This document shows, in pieces, positions 16,980-25,536 of a stretch of DNA of 40,360 nucleotides; position 1 is the stretch's first letter, and every line of letters begins with the position of its first letter. A program made the position numbers and the translations under genes. This DNA is from Abyssibacter sp. (GTDB lineage: Bacteria > Pseudomonadota > Gammaproteobacteria > Nevskiales > OUC007). Under the pieces are notes generated by a model. That model made no database searches, was not told the DNA's origin, and saw nothing but the letters and a program-made list of their open reading frames with translations. The stretch lies in the NCBI GenBank assembly GCA_023146115.1, contig JAGLCS010000019.1, forward strand, positions 1-40,360. The letters run 5' to 3'.

Positions 16980-17380
16980 GACCGCGTCGAATTGTTCATG
17001 AATAGATGATGAACGCCGCCCCGGTCCCGCTCCCCCTTTATTGGGAATCGAGAAGCTGTTCCACGCGCCCGAATCAACCGCCGATTCAAGCGCTGTCGCA
17101 GATCGGCGACATCCCTGTCTCAAGATCACGACCAATACAGCGTCTAAGCGATGAATTCCGCAAGCACTGAACGTGTTACTCACATTGCTTCTGCAGGCCA
17201 TAAAATCCGGCAGCTACAAGACAATATTATGAATAAAATGTTAAACGTTTCCGTAAGTCATTGATATTCATTGGGTTGCTGCGGCGCACTACCGTCACAG
17301 ATCCTTAACATGAGCGAAATTACTCACTTGACAACGGCGGTGACATCAACTTTTCCCCAAGGTTATCCACAGGCTGAGAC
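16980..17380. other. Intergenic region with AT-rich island upstream of priA
   Basis: This 401-base gap has no supported ORF. Its middle (about 17200-17275) is strikingly AT-rich against the GC-rich neighbours and includes the perfect palindrome AAACGTTT at 17243-17250. TTGACA occurs at 17328-17333 but no good -10 follows at 16-18 bases. A consensus DnaA box lies at the downstream edge. The first 200 bases show nothing I recognise. Confidence 0.6.
17363..17371 (+). promoter_or_regulatory. Consensus DnaA box (TTATCCACA) upstream of priA
   Basis: An exact TTATCCACA ends 9 bases before the priA GTG. A weaker TTTTCCCCA (two mismatches) sits 12 bases upstream at 17351-17359, and TTACTCACA (two mismatches) at 17176-17184. 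It may allow DnaA control of priA; a chance match cannot be excluded from one exact box. Confidence 0.45.
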
Positions 17381-19576
17381 GTGGCGCTAGATCGTGCATC
17401 CGGGTCGCGGAAAATCGTTGAAGTCGCGGTCCCGGTGCCGCTATATCAATGCTTTGATTACGATTCCGGCGATCTGAACCCACCCGCCATCGGCACGCGC
17501 GTGCAGGTTCCTTTTGGGCGGCGCCGCTTGGTCGGCATCGTGACGGGAACGCACGACCACAGGGACGAACGCAGCCTGCGCAGCCTGGAATCGGCTCTTG
17601 ATGCGTCCCCGTTGTTCGAACCACTCGATCGCGAGTTGATCGAGTGGACCGCCCGCTACTTTGCGGCGCCCATCGGCGAGGTGTACTCGCTGGCGATGCC
17701 CGTACGACTCCGTGCGGGTGCGCCCGCCGAGTGGTCGCCACCGTGGCGATGGCATGCCAGCGAAACGGCCACGTCCCAGACCAGCACTAAGCTCGGCCGA
17801 CGGCAACAGGCCGCGATCGATGCGCTGTTGAAGAAACCACGCACCGATGCTCACCTGCGAGAGGTCAGCGGCCTTGACCGCCGCGGACTGGAGCGCCTGG
17901 CGAGCTTGGGCCTGGTCCGGCAGGTGACCGACAGCAGCGGCGAACAGCCTGCCGCAGCCGCTCCGGCGCCTGCGCTGTCCGCCGCGCAGTCCGAGGCGCT
18001 GCAGCGAATCGGCGATCGCGGCACCGGCTTTCACGCCACCCTCGTCGACGGCGTGACCGGCAGCGGCAAAACCGAGGTCTATCTGCACGCCGCCCGGCAG
18101 GTCGTCGAGCAAGGCGGCCAGTGCCTGATTCTGGTGCCGGAGATCGGGCTGGTGGGCGGCATGATCGAGCGCGTCCGTGCCCGACTCGGGCTGGAGCCTT
18201 GCGTTCTGCACTCGGGCATGGCGGACGGAGAACGTGCGGAGCAATGGCTGGCGGCGCGCGCGGGCCATCCGCAGGTCGTGATCGGCACCCGCTCAGGGGT
18301 GTTCGTGCCGATGCCGCGGCTCGGCCTCATCATCGTCGACGAAGAACACGACGGCAGCTTCAAGCAGGAGGACGGGTGCCGGTACTCGGCACGCTCCGTG
18401 GCGATCTGGCGGGCCAGGCAGCGCAATGTACCGATACTCCTGGGGTCTGCCACGCCCAGCCTGGAATCGCTGCACCTGGTCGACGCCGGGCAGTTCCATC
18501 GTGTGGTGCTGCCGTCCCGGGCCGGCGGCGCCGAGCTGCCCAGGGTTCGGCTGCTGGACGTGCGTGCGCAGCAACTCGATCACGGTCTTTGCTTTGAATC
18601 GCAGTCGCAGATCGAAACGCATTTGCAGGCTGGCGGCCAGGTGCTGGTCTTTCTCAACCGCCGGGGGTATGCGCCCGCGGTGATGTGCCACACCTGCGGT
18701 TGGGTCGCCGACTGCTCTCGCTGCGATGCCCACCTCACGCTGCACCGGGGCCGCGGGCGGCTGTGCTGCCACCACTGCGGCCTCGAAACCGGTCCGCCGC
18801 AGCGCTGCCCGGATTGCGGCGACCGTCAGTTTGCGGGGATCGGCGCCGGCACCGAACGGCTGGAGCATGCCTTGTCCCGCCGTTTTGCCAGCGAAGCCGT
18901 CCTACGGATCGACCGCGACACCACACGCCGCGTTGGCGAACTGGATGCCCGTATCGCGCGGGCGGAGTCCGGGGACGCGCGAATCCTGATCGGCACGCAA
19001 ATGCTGGCCAAGGGCCACAACTTTCCGAACCTGAGCCTGGTTGTCGTGGTCGACGCCGATCAGGGACTGTTCAGCGCCGATTTCCGGGCCGCCGAACGGA
19101 TGGCACAGGGCATATTTCAGGTGGGGGGCCGGGCAGGCAGGGCCGAGCGGGCTGGCGAAGTGCTGATCCAAACGCATCACCCCGATCACCCATTGCTGCA
19201 GCAGCTGGTGCGTGGCGACTACAGCGGGTTTGCCCGTATGGCCCTGGCCGAACGGCGCGAAGCGGGTATGCCTCCGGCCCGGCATTTCGTCATGCTTCGC
19301 GCCGAAGGCGCAGCCCAGGATGCCGTGCTGGCCTGGCTGGGCGAATCAGCACGAATCGGCCGCGGGCTGTTCGATCCATCGGTCGCGATCTGGGATCCGA
19401 TACCGGCACCCATGGCTCGCCGGGCCGGCCGCCATCGCGGGCAATTGCTGCTGGAGTGCGATCGGCGAGCGCCGCTACAAAGCGGTCTCTCCGGCTGGAT
19501 CGCGGCCATCGGCGCGCTGAAGCTGGCGCGATCTCTGCGCTGGAGCGTTGATGTCGATCCGCAGTCCATGCTCTGA
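17381..19576 (+). CDS. priA: Primosomal protein N' (replication restart helicase PriA)
   Basis: 731 residues from a GTG start, typical PriA length. The N-terminal 3'-OH-binding domain contains KIVEVAVPVPLYQCFDYD. The helicase core has Walker A GVTGSGKTEVYL (K230), the DEEH box at 320-323 (IIVDEEHDGSFKQ) and motif III-type GSATPSLESL. The inserted zinc-binding region has CHTCGWVADCSRC (436-448) and further Cys pairs at 462-466 and 476-479. Later motifs are ILIGTQMLAKGHNFPNL and QVGGRAGRAERAGEVLIQT. PriA recognises stalled forks and D-loops, unwinds the lagging arm and recruits PriB/DnaT/DnaC to reload DnaB. argS follows after 79 bases and the FtsN-like gene after that, an order seen in other gammaproteobacteria. 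Confidence 0.97.
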   Translation: MALDRASGSRKIVEVAVPVPLYQCFDYDSGDLNPPAIGTRVQVPFGRRRLVGIVTGTHDHRDERSLRSLESALDASPLFEPLDRELIEWTARYFAAPIGEVYSLAMPVRLRAGAPAEWSPPWRWHASETATSQTSTKLGRRQQAAIDALLKKPRTDAHLREVSGLDRRGLERLASLGLVRQVTDSSGEQPAAAAPAPALSAAQSEALQRIGDRGTGFHATLVDGVTGSGKTEVYLHAARQVVEQGGQCLILVPEIGLVGGMIERVRARLGLEPCVLHSGMADGERAEQWLAARAGHPQVVIGTRSGVFVPMPRLGLIIVDEEHDGSFKQEDGCRYSARSVAIWRARQRNVPILLGSATPSLESLHLVDAGQFHRVVLPSRAGGAELPRVRLLDVRAQQLDHGLCFESQSQIETHLQAGGQVLVFLNRRGYAPAVMCHTCGWVADCSRCDAHLTLHRGRGRLCCHHCGLETGPPQRCPDCGDRQFAGIGAGTERLEHALSRRFASEAVLRIDRDTTRRVGELDARIARAESGDARILIGTQMLAKGHNFPNLSLVVVVDADQGLFSADFRAAERMAQGIFQVGGRAGRAERAGEVLIQTHHPDHPLLQQLVRGDYSGFARMALAERREAGMPPARHFVMLRAEGAAQDAVLAWLGESARIGRGLFDPSVAIWDPIPAPMARRAGRHRGQLLLECDRRAPLQSGLSGWIAAIGALKLARSLRWSVDVDPQSML

Positions 19577-19655
19577 AGGTTTCATCGCTGGCTCCGGATG
19601 GGCGTCGCATCCGGGTTAGAATGCGCGGCCTTTTTCGCTGAATCCGGGCGCTTGT

Positions 19656-21413
19656 ATGCAGGACCATATCGCCGAGTTGTTGCGCACCGCTCTTACCCAG
19701 GTGGCAGCGGGCCCGTTTCCCAGCTTGGAGCAGCCCGACCGCATTGGCATTGAGCGGACCCGTGATGCATCCCACGGCGACTTCGCCTCCAATGTGGCGA
19801 TGGCCAGCGCCAAGAGCGCGCGTGCGAACCCGCGCCAGATCGCCGAAGCCATTGTCGCCGCACTGCCGAACTCGCCGCAGGTCGAAAAGGTCGAGATCGC
19901 CGGCCCGGGTTTCATCAACTTCTTCCTGACCAGCGACGCCGCCACGGCCGTGGTGGGCCAGGTGCTGGACGCAGGCGAAGCCTACGGACGCGCCGCGGCG
20001 CCCAGTGGCCGCAAAGTCATGGTCGAGTATGTGTCGGCCAACCCCAACGGGCCGCTGCACGTTGGCCACGGCCGGGGCGCGGCCCTGGGGGATTGCGTTG
20101 CCAATCTGCTGGAAGCCGCCGGCCACAGCGTCGGGCGTGAGTACTACGTCAACGACGCCGGACGGCAGATGGACATTCTTGCCGCGAGCATCTGGGTGCG
20201 GTACCTGGAACTCCATCAAGTCACCGTGGCTTTTCCCACCGGGGGCTATCAGGGCGAGTACGTCCGCGAGATCGCCCGGAATCTGGAACAGTCACACGGC
20301 GACCGTTTCGTCCATTCCGGGGCGGCCATTGTCAACGGCATCGGTCACGACGCCCCGGCAGGCGACAAGGACGCCTTTGTCGACGCCCTGATCGCAAAAA
20401 TGAAGACGCTGCTGGGCGAGGGCTTCGCGATCGTCCACGCCGCCGGACTGGACAGCCAGCTCGCCGATATCCGGGACGATCTCGAGGGCTTCGGCATTGT
20501 TTACGACCGCTGGTTTTCCGAAGCCAGCCTGGTGCAGGACGGCGCGGTCGAGCACGCGCTGGACCGGCTTAAGGCGTCGGGCCACACCGCCGAACGCGAT
20601 GGCGCCTTGTGGCTGAAATCCTCCGAAATGGGCGACGAGAAGGACCGCGTGCTGGTGCGGGCCAACGGTGCCTACACGTATTTCGCAACCGATATCGCCT
20701 ACCACCTTAACAAGCTTGAGCGCGGCTTCGACACCCTGGTCAATGTCTGGGGTGCGGATCATCACGGCTACATCGCCCGCATGCGGGCCGCGATCGAAGC
20801 GTTAACCGGCAGCGACGAGGCGCTGGTTGTCCGTCTGTCGCAGTTCGTCAGCCTGTTCCGGGCCGGCGAGAAGGTCGGCATGTCCACCCGCGCCGGTGAG
20901 TTCGTGACCCTGCGTGAGCTACGCGGAGAGGTCGGTGTCGATGCGGCCCGGTTCTTCTACGTGATGCGCTCCTCCGACCAACCGCTGGATTTTGATCTGG
21001 CGCTGGCGACCTCGCAGTCGAACGACAATCCGGTCTACTACATCCAGTACGCGCACGCGCGCATCTGCAGCGTGCTGCAACAGGCGACGGATGCCGGCAT
21101 CCATTTCGACGCCATGACGGGCCGGGGAGCCCTGGCGCGGCTAACCGAACCGCACGAAACCGCGGTGATGGGTTTGCTGGCGACATTCCCCGAGCGCGTA
21201 GAGCAGGCCGCAGCGCAGTACTCGCCCAACATCGTTGCCAACGCCCTGCGTGATGTGGCCGAGCAGTTCCACAGCTACTACAACGCCCACCGATTCCTGC
21301 TGCCCGACGATCCGGAACTCACCCAGGCACGACTGACCCTGGTCGTGGCGGTGCGTCAGGTGCTGGCAAACGGGCTGGGGCTGCTGGGCGTGAGCGCGCC
21401 GGAGTCGATGTAA
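19656..21413 (+). CDS. argS: Arginyl-tRNA synthetase
   Basis: 585 residues, normal for bacterial class I ArgRS. The additional N-terminal domain (about 1-105) leads to the catalytic Rossmann fold with NPNGPLHVGHGRGAALGD (HVGH at 135-138). The ArgRS-typical region YVNDAGRQMDILAASIWVRY follows. The second signature is degenerate, KVGMSTRAGEFVTLRE (from K406), as usual in bacterial ArgRS, and the anticodon-binding DALR domain occupies the last 120 residues. It charges tRNA-Arg. A TAGAAT hexamer at 19617-19622 resembles a -10 element but has no clear -35. The next gene starts 4 bases after the stop. Confidence 0.98.
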   Translation: MQDHIAELLRTALTQVAAGPFPSLEQPDRIGIERTRDASHGDFASNVAMASAKSARANPRQIAEAIVAALPNSPQVEKVEIAGPGFINFFLTSDAATAVVGQVLDAGEAYGRAAAPSGRKVMVEYVSANPNGPLHVGHGRGAALGDCVANLLEAAGHSVGREYYVNDAGRQMDILAASIWVRYLELHQVTVAFPTGGYQGEYVREIARNLEQSHGDRFVHSGAAIVNGIGHDAPAGDKDAFVDALIAKMKTLLGEGFAIVHAAGLDSQLADIRDDLEGFGIVYDRWFSEASLVQDGAVEHALDRLKASGHTAERDGALWLKSSEMGDEKDRVLVRANGAYTYFATDIAYHLNKLERGFDTLVNVWGADHHGYIARMRAAIEALTGSDEALVVRLSQFVSLFRAGEKVGMSTRAGEFVTLRELRGEVGVDAARFFYVMRSSDQPLDFDLALATSQSNDNPVYYIQYAHARICSVLQQATDAGIHFDAMTGRGALARLTEPHETAVMGLLATFPERVEQAAAQYSPNIVANALRDVAEQFHSYYNAHRFLLPDDPELTQARLTLVVAVRQVLANGLGLLGVSAPESM

Positions 21414-21417
21414 GGCA

Positions 21418-21996
21418 ATGGGCAAGGACTACGCGAATCGCAAGAAGCCTGCGCAGAGACGGCGGCAGACCAAGACTCAACCAAAACCGCAGGGCCTGCC
21501 GGGGTGGTTATGGCTGCTCGTCGGCGTGACGTTCGGGCTGGTGATCGCGGTCATGCTGTACGTCTTTAACGGCCCGGACTCCGGGGACCGTGCGCTGCCA
21601 TCAGCCCCCACGCCGCGGGCGTCCACGCCGCCACCGACCCCCGAGCCGGAACTGCCTCCCAAGGAGGAAGCACGCTTCACTTTCTACGAGATGTTGCCGA
21701 ACTTCCAGCTGGTTCCGCGCACGGAAAAGTACACCCCGGCCCCCGCGCCCGCTGCGGATCTGCGCTACGCCATTCAGGCCGGCAGCTTCGCCCGGCAAGG
21801 GGATGCCGAAACGCGCCGCGCCGAGATCGCGTTACTGGGCATCGAGTCACGCGTTGAATCCGCCCAGCTTGATGATGGGCGAACCGTCTACCGGGTCATC
21901 ATCGGGCCGGAATCCAACTTCAATCGGGTGAAGGACCGGATGGCACGCCTGTACGAAAACGGCATCGAGAGCTTCTTTCGCCGGCTCGATTCCTGA
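21418..21996 (+). CDS. SPOR domain protein, FtsN-like cell division protein
   Basis: 192 residues. The layout is that of short FtsN-like proteins. A basic cytoplasmic tail (1-28, many Lys/Arg) precedes one membrane helix (about 29-50, GWLWLLVGVTFGLVIAVMLYV). A Pro-rich periplasmic linker (about 57-112) leads to a C-terminal SPOR domain (about 115-190) with YAIQAGSFARQGDAETRRAE, VYRVIIGPESNFNRVKDRMA and a conserved terminal GIESFFRR. SPOR domains bind septal glycan strands lacking stem peptides. It lies 4 bases after argS, so it is co-transcribed; argS followed by an FtsN-like gene is a recurring gammaproteobacterial arrangement. Confidence 0.92.
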   Translation: MGKDYANRKKPAQRRRQTKTQPKPQGLPGWLWLLVGVTFGLVIAVMLYVFNGPDSGDRALPSAPTPRASTPPPTPEPELPPKEEARFTFYEMLPNFQLVPRTEKYTPAPAPAADLRYAIQAGSFARQGDAETRRAEIALLGIESRVESAQLDDGRTVYRVIIGPESNFNRVKDRMARLYENGIESFFRRLDS

Positions 21997-22014
21997 TCCG
22001 ACCCAGCAACCGCC

Positions 22015-22350
22015 TCAGGTGCTGGCCCTCTGCCGCGTGGCAGCAAGTTCAGCCACACGCCGCTCCAGCTCACTGGATGAGCGTAGCGGTTCACGTCGTG
22101 GATAACGCTTGATTCCGCGATTGGTGACCCACGTCCCTCCGTAGGTCTGCAACAACGCCTGCACCGCCTCGGGCGCGACCAGCGCGCCGCGCAACAGTGG
22201 ACGCAGCAAACGGTTCCCCGCGCCGATGTCCGGTCCGCAGGCGTCAATCGCAAAAATCGTGTTGGCGTCGTTCAGAAACAACCGGGTTCTCATGCCGCGG
22301 TCTCTTGGTGTGAAGTTCAATGAACGAAAAATGCCGGTAAATCCGGACAT
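22015..22350 (-). CDS. Small hypothetical protein
   Basis: 111 residues from ATG 22350, or 92 from ATG 22293 (MRTRLFLNDANTIFAIDACG); neither has a strong ribosome site. Not recognised. The sequence has a short hydrophobic patch (NTIFAIDACG), a middle segment RPLLRGALVAPEAVQALLQT and a basic/helical tail (SSSELERRVAELAATRQR). There is no signal peptide or membrane helix. It converges on the SPOR gene with 18 bases between stops. The frame is consistent with coding and is not the shadow of a better gene, but no function can be proposed. Confidence 0.5.
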   Translation of the reverse strand: MSGFTGIFRSLNFTPRDRGMRTRLFLNDANTIFAIDACGPDIGAGNRLLRPLLRGALVAPEAVQALLQTYGGTWVTNRGIKRYPRREPLRSSSELERRVAELAATRQRAST

Positions 22351-22453
22351 GGACTGTGATGCCGGTCCCGTCCTGATGAGTGGTTGAGACTAAGGGTTGT
22401 AAATACGAACGATTCGCAATAGCGTATATGCATCGCTCCGATCAGGAACCCCG

Positions 22454-23134
22454 ATGCATCTCGTCGCCGATCTCGAAAATTTGCTGCTCAATCCCATGCC
22501 TGCCATCGAATACTGCCTGCGCACCACCTTGCAGGAGATGGGCTACGCACCCGAACCGGACCGCGCCCTGGACTGGGTGGTGAACGTGCCCTTCACCGAT
22601 GCGGCCATCACCCTGCTTCAGGACGACGCCCCCGGCCGACTGGATGAGTTCACCTCGCGTTATCAACGTCTGTTCGCCTGCAGGGGGCGGCGGGCCTACG
22701 GGCTTTATCCGGGGGCGCGCATTGCGGTCGCCAGCCTGCAGGCGACAGACAACAACCACCTGCACTACCTCACGCATATCGGACCGGATGGCGCCCAGGC
22801 CCTGCTGGAGCACTATTCCTTCCGCCAGGCCGTCGACAGCATTTTCACCGCCCCGGCCCCACAATGCCGGATGTGCAGACCCAGCCTGCTGGAAACGCTG
22901 TCAGACCGGCTGCGCTCGCAATCGGAGGAAGGCATCGCCTTCGCATCCGACGATCCGGCCGAACTCGCGATGGCGCAGCGCATGGGCATCCACACCATCG
23001 GCCTGCTGTATGGACGCACGCCATCCGACATCCTCCGGCGCGCAGCACCCGACCTGGTGATCGACGCGGCCTCCGCACTCCCGACCGCGATGGCAACGCT
23101 GTCCGCACAGCCGGGGCAATCCGGGGCCCACTGA
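22454..23134 (+). CDS. HAD-superfamily-like protein with altered active-site motifs
   Basis: 226 residues from ATG 22454, with CAGGAA about 8 bases upstream. The opening MHLVADLENLLLNP aligns with HAD motif I (hhhhDxDGTL): the nucleophile Asp is kept (D6), but the general acid Asp is Glu (E8) and the Gly is Asn. A late segment, GIAFASDDPAELAMAQRMGI then TIGLLYG, looks like motif IV and the following strand of phosphoglycolate-phosphatase-like proteins. A CxxC pair (QCRMCRPSLL) lies in the middle. Motifs II and III are not convincing, so it may be a weak phosphatase or a non-catalytic relative. The stop overlaps the start of a 68-residue ORF by one base. Family assignment is moderate. Confidence 0.7.
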   Translation: MHLVADLENLLLNPMPAIEYCLRTTLQEMGYAPEPDRALDWVVNVPFTDAAITLLQDDAPGRLDEFTSRYQRLFACRGRRAYGLYPGARIAVASLQATDNNHLHYLTHIGPDGAQALLEHYSFRQAVDSIFTAPAPQCRMCRPSLLETLSDRLRSQSEEGIAFASDDPAELAMAQRMGIHTIGLLYGRTPSDILRRAAPDLVIDAASALPTAMATLSAQPGQSGAH

Positions 23135-23340
23135 TGTGCCTGCGGGTTCACGCCAGACTGGTCCGCGGCTGTCCCTGCGTGGAATTGCGCGACGAGCTCT
23201 CCGGCGCTGTCCGCTATCGCTGGAGTTCCGACCTGCACGCTGCGGATATCCACGGCCATGACGTGCAGGACCTGATCCGCATGCTGCTACTGGCGAGCGC
23301 GCAGACCGAAGCGAGGCAAGCCGGCCAAGAATCTGGCTAA
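23134..23340 (+). CDS. Small hypothetical protein overlapping the HAD-like gene (68 aa)
   Basis: 68 residues. The ATG at 23134 overlaps the stop of the HAD-like gene by one base (TGATG), a classic translational-coupling arrangement, and this is the main support for the gene being real. Not recognised. The protein begins MCLRVHARLVRGCPCVELRD, with three cysteines in the first 15 residues, continues through a beta-like stretch (SGAVRYRWSS) and ends in a helix (DVQDLIRMLLLASAQ). No signal peptide or membrane helix is seen. Its stop overlaps the uvrD stop on the other strand. It may act with the HAD-like protein as a partner subunit, which is inference. Confidence 0.55.
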   Translation: MCLRVHARLVRGCPCVELRDELSGAVRYRWSSDLHAADIHGHDVQDLIRMLLLASAQTEARQAGQESG

Positions 23341-25496
23341 ATCGGGTCCAGTTTGGCGATGGCCTGCATAAGCCACTTCGAGCCCGCCGATTCAAAACGG
23401 ACCTCCACCCGCGCACGTTCGCCTTCACCCTCGAGCGACAGCACGATGCCCTCGCCGAATTTCTTGTGCAGCACGCGCTGTCCCAGCTTCAACCCGGCCG
23501 ATTCGGTCTGCCGCAGGCCCGCGCTGGCGCCGTAGCCCAGCGGTCGGCTAACGGAAACCCGAGGCCGAACCTCCTCGACGCAATCCGGTGGCAGCTCTGC
23601 CAGAAACCGCGATGGCACGCAGAACTGGTCGTTGCGATAAAGCCGCCGGCTTTCGGCATGCGAGATCACCAGCTGTTCGCGGGCCCGGGTGATGCCCACG
23701 TAGCAAAGCCGGCGCTCCTCTTCGAGACCACCTTCACCGATGGCGCGTTCATGCGGGAACAGTCCATCTTCCAGCCCGATCATGAACACGACCGGAAACT
23801 CCAGGCCCTTGGCCGCATGCAGGCTCATGAGCTGCACGGCGTCCTCCCATTCACCGGCCTGCGACTCGCCGGCTTCCAGCGCCGCATGGGCGAGAAACGC
23901 CGACAGCGCGGGCAATTCCTCGTCGCCCTCGGTGGGCTCGAAGCCGCGGGCAGCGTTGGCGAGTTCGTCGAGATTCTCGACGCGCGCCTCGGCCTGCTCG
24001 GTGTTGTCCTTGCCGTAATGCGCCCGCAGCCCAGCCTGTTCGATCACATGATTGATCTGCTCGCCCAGGGTGTGGTCTGCGGTCTCCTCGGCCAGGCGGT
24101 CGATGAGATCACGAAACCCGCGTACCGCATTGCCGGCGCGCGCCGGCAGCTCATCGGCGGTGATGCCGGAGGCCGTCCACATCGTCAGCTGGTCGCGCCG
24201 GGCCCGGTAGCGGATCTTCTCCAGCGTCGTGGCACCGATGCCACGCGTGGGCTGGTTGACGACACGTTCGTAGGCGGCGTCGTCACCGCGGTTCTCGATC
24301 AGTCGCAGATAGGCCAGGGCGTCCTTGATCTCGGCGCGCTCGTAGAAGCGCAGGCCGCCGTAGACGCGGTAGGGCATCTGCGCGGTGAGCAACGCTTCTT
24401 CCAGCGTCCGCGACATCGCATTCGAGCGGTACAGAATCGCGCAGTCGCTGCGCTGTCCACCGGCGGAGACCCAGGCCTGGATGCGGTTGACGACGAACTC
24501 GGCCTCGTCGCGCTCGTTGTAGGCGCGGTAAACCTGGATGGCCGCACCGTCCGGGTCCTCGGTCCACAATTCCTTGCCGAGCCGGCCGCTGTTGTGAGCG
24601 ATCAGCGTGTTGGCGGCCTTGAGGATATGCCCGGTCGAACGGTAGTTCTGCTCCAGCCGCACCGTCTGCGTGCCGGCGAAATCCTTGGGAAAGCGAATGA
24701 TGTTCTCGACCCGTGCCCCGCGCCAGGAGTAGATCGACTGGTCATCGTCGCCGACCACGAACAGCTTGGCGCGGTCGCCCGCCAGCACACGCAGCCAGGC
24801 GTATTGCAGCTTGTTGGTGTCCTGAAACTCGTCGACCAGGATGTGCTGAAAGCGATTGCGGTAATGCGCCTGGATCTGCGGCTGATCGCGGCACAACTCG
24901 TGAGCCCGTAGCAGCAACTCGGCGAAGTCCACCAGGTCGGCCCGCTTGCAGGCATCCTCGTAGGCGCCGTAGATCTGGATCAGCGTGCGGCGGGTGTACT
25001 CGCCACGGTCATCCAGATCGCCAGGGCGCAAGCCCTCTTCCTTCCGGGCATTGATGAACCCGGTGACCTGCTTGGGCGCCCACTGGTCGTCGGGCAGGTC
25101 CATGCCCTTGAGCAGCCGTTTGACCAGCCGCTGCTGGTCATCGGCGTCGAGGATCTGGAAATAAGGCCCCAGGCCGGCGTCCTTGGCATGCAGACGCAGC
25201 ATGCGATGGGCGATGCCGTGGAACGTGCCCACCCACATCGCCCGTGTCGGGAACTGCACCAGCGATTCAATGCGCGCACGCATTTCCTTCGCGGCCTTGT
25301 TGGTGAAGGTCACCGCCAGAATCGACAGCGGCGACACGGCCTCGACCCCCATGAGCCAGGCCACGCGGTGGGTCAGCACGCGGGTCTTGCCGCTGCCGGC
25401 ACCGGCGAGAATCAGTCGATGTTCGAGAGGGGCCGTGACGGCTTCGCGCTGGGCATCGTTGAGCGGGTCAACGATGGTGGTGATATCGCCATCCAT
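23337..25496 (-). CDS. uvrD: DNA helicase II (UvrD, SF1A)
   Basis: 719 residues from ATG 25496 (MDGDITTIVDPLNDAQREAV), chosen because E. coli UvrD begins in the same register; an in-frame GTG at 25526 is the alternative. All SF1A motifs are visible: LAGAGSGKTRVLTHR (Walker A), ILAVTFTNKAAKEMR, ILVDEFQDTNKLQYAWL (Walker B), FVVGDDDQSIYSWRGA, RLEQNYRST, VQLMSLHAAKGLEFPVVFMI and LCYVGITRARE. The C-terminal region (LKLGQRVLHKKFGEGIVLS) is the Tudor-like domain that contacts RNA polymerase. It acts in nucleotide excision and mismatch repair as a 3'-5' helicase. It lies 40 bases downstream of the GNAT/nitrilase gene on the same strand, so it may share that promoter. Confidence 0.97.
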   Translation of the reverse strand: MDGDITTIVDPLNDAQREAVTAPLEHRLILAGAGSGKTRVLTHRVAWLMGVEAVSPLSILAVTFTNKAAKEMRARIESLVQFPTRAMWVGTFHGIAHRMLRLHAKDAGLGPYFQILDADDQQRLVKRLLKGMDLPDDQWAPKQVTGFINARKEEGLRPGDLDDRGEYTRRTLIQIYGAYEDACKRADLVDFAELLLRAHELCRDQPQIQAHYRNRFQHILVDEFQDTNKLQYAWLRVLAGDRAKLFVVGDDDQSIYSWRGARVENIIRFPKDFAGTQTVRLEQNYRSTGHILKAANTLIAHNSGRLGKELWTEDPDGAAIQVYRAYNERDEAEFVVNRIQAWVSAGGQRSDCAILYRSNAMSRTLEEALLTAQMPYRVYGGLRFYERAEIKDALAYLRLIENRGDDAAYERVVNQPTRGIGATTLEKIRYRARRDQLTMWTASGITADELPARAGNAVRGFRDLIDRLAEETADHTLGEQINHVIEQAGLRAHYGKDNTEQAEARVENLDELANAARGFEPTEGDEELPALSAFLAHAALEAGESQAGEWEDAVQLMSLHAAKGLEFPVVFMIGLEDGLFPHERAIGEGGLEEERRLCYVGITRAREQLVISHAESRRLYRNDQFCVPSRFLAELPPDCVEEVRPRVSVSRPLGYGASAGLRQTESAGLKLGQRVLHKKFGEGIVLSLEGEGERARVEVRFESAGSKWLMQAIAKLDPI

Positions 25497-25536
25497 GGCT
25501 GCGAATTCTACCTGTCCGGGCGTCACACCGCAGGCG

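Noticed and set aside
15725-17005. A 426-codon plus-strand frame overlapping the antiporter
   Set aside because: Shifted-frame shadow of the antiporter with Arg/Gly/His-rich composition and no membrane helices.
16980-17380. Chromosomal replication origin
   Set aside because: One exact DnaA box and an AT-rich stretch are present, but there is no box cluster and no dnaA, dnaN or mnmG neighbour.
23466-24911. A 481-codon plus-strand open frame
   Set aside because: Antisense to uvrD, whose helicase motifs are complete.
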